From CAYNYF01 sp964401385 (GTDB taxonomy: Bacteria > Planctomycetota > Phycisphaerae > SM23-33), in NCBI GenBank assembly GCA_964401385.1, contig CAYNYF010000049.1:1-31988 (forward strand): a stretch of 31,988 nt of DNA, read 5' to 3'. Below the pieces are notes generated by a model that made no database searches, had not been told where the DNA came from, and was given only the letters and a program-made list of their open reading frames with translations. Both the position numbers and the translations under genes were made by a program. Shown piece by piece: positions 31,222-31,988 of the stretch; positions within the stretch are counted from its first letter, which is position 1, and the number at the start of each line of letters is the position of its first letter.

Positions 31222-31988
31222 ATGGCCAGGAAAAAGTCTGTTTCGCTTTCGGCGGCGCGGCGAAGCCGGATCGTCCAGCGGCTGAGGCGGCTGACGGTGG
31301 AGCTGCCCAGTTGGGGCTTTGCCGACACCGGCACGCGCTTCGGAAAGTTCACCCAGGACGCCGCCGCCATCGACCTGAACGACAAGCTCGCCGACGCCGG
31401 CGCCGTCCACCGCTTCACCGGCGTCACGCCGACGGTGGCGGTGCACGTGTTGTGGGACTTCCCCGACGGCTTCGACCCGTCCGTGGTGAAGCTGGCCCAC
31501 AGACACGGCGTCCGCATCGGCGCGGTCAACCCCAACCTCTTCCAGGACCAGTGCTACAAGCACGGCTCGATCTGCAACCGCGATGCCTCGATCCGGCGGC
31601 GGGCGGTGCGGCACATCCTGGACTCGGTCGCCATCGCCGCCGCCGCCGGCAGCCGATGCCTCTCGCTGTGGTTCGCCGACGGGGCCAACTACCCCGGCCA
31701 GGCCGACATCCGCCGGCGGAAGCGGTGGGCGGCGGCCGCCCTGAAAAAGGTCCACGCCGCCATGCCGCGGTCGATGACCATGCTCATCGAGTACAAGCCC
31801 TTCGAGCCGGCGACGTACTTCACCGACTTTTTCGATTGGGGCAGCTCGTACGTCTTCGCCAAGGCGGCCGGGCCCAGGGCCAAGGTGCTGGTCGACACCG
31901 GCCACCACCTGCCCGGCTGCAACGTCGAGCAGGTCGTCGCCTGGCTGATCGACGAGCGGATGCTGGGGGGGTTTCACTTCAACGACCG
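31222..31988 (+). CDS. rhaI: L-rhamnose isomerase-like sugar isomerase, cut by window end
   Basis: The frame opens at ATG 31222 (AGGAG about 7 bases upstream) and runs off the window with 255 complete codons. It matches TIM-barrel aldose-ketose isomerases of the Pseudomonas stutzeri L-rhamnose isomerase type. RFGKFTQ lies near residue 40, and the metal ligands are Glu190 in LIEYKPFEP, Asp225 and His228 in VLVDTGHHLPGCN, and His252 in GGFHFNDR. Spacing Glu-(35)-Asp-(27)-His equals that recalled for the P. stutzeri enzyme (E219, D254, H281). Substrate range in this family is broad, so rhamnose is likely but not certain. It lies downstream of a strong terminator, so it is transcribed separately and may open a deoxysugar-catabolic locus beyond the window. 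Confidence 0.85.
   Translation, partial: MARKKSVSLSAARRSRIVQRLRRLTVELPSWGFADTGTRFGKFTQDAAAIDLNDKLADAGAVHRFTGVTPTVAVHVLWDFPDGFDPSVVKLAHRHGVRIGAVNPNLFQDQCYKHGSICNRDASIRRRAVRHILDSVAIAAAAGSRCLSLWFADGANYPGQADIRRRKRWAAAALKKVHAAMPRSMTMLIEYKPFEPATYFTDFFDWGSSYVFAKAAGPRAKVLVDTGHHLPGCNVEQVVAWLIDERMLGGFHFND

Overview
High-GC bacterial DNA, most likely from a planctomycete (Phycisphaerae-like), probably from an environmental assembly. The assignment is an inference. It rests on four secreted proteins ending in PEP-CTERM sorting tails, one of which joins a beta-helix, a PKD-like domain and two dockerin-like repeats of the GGDYTxW type, plus a UroD-like protein, GC-rich third codon positions and mixed strand use. 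A 10-N gap inside miaA shows that the window crosses a scaffold join.

Left part (1-10.5 kb): housekeeping genes. These are a small MazG-like pyrophosphohydrolase, a cold-shock protein, alanine racemase (alr), a DRE-TIM aldolase of unknown substrate, aspartate-semialdehyde dehydrogenase (asd), an unrecognised exported protein, TruA, a stand-alone PilZ protein, and a phosphofructokinase translationally coupled to a PBP4-type D-Ala-D-Ala carboxypeptidase. alr, asd and dacB all touch peptidoglycan or aspartate-family metabolism.

Middle left (10.5-15.7 kb, minus strand): miaA, a metallo-beta-lactamase-fold protein that has lost most metal ligands, and two tandem CNNM/CBS membrane proteins overlapping by ATGA. 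Next come a small-repeat intergenic region and a small PEP-CTERM protein with its own consensus promoter and hairpin terminator.

Middle right (16.2-23.2 kb): an amino-sugar block. A short NagA-like deacetylase converges on a leftward operon (nagB-like deaminase, PfkB kinase, amidohydrolase) whose genes abut or overlap. Divergent from nagB are a GH20-like glycosidase without a signal peptide and a UroD-like protein. Together they could release, phosphorylate, deacetylate and deaminate an N-acetylhexosamine inside the cell, feeding fructose-6-phosphate to the phosphofructokinase. The roles of the amidohydrolase and the UroD-like protein are unknown.

Right part (23.2-32 kb): a DUF89 phosphatase, a GAF/SpoIIE-type PP2C phosphatase, a decayed transposase, two divergent beta-helix PEP-CTERM proteins, another small PEP-CTERM protein with a strong promoter and terminator, and the start of an L-rhamnose-isomerase-like gene cut by the window end. 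Three of the four PEP-CTERM genes sit behind near-consensus sigma-70 promoters. No rRNA, tRNA or CRISPR array was seen.
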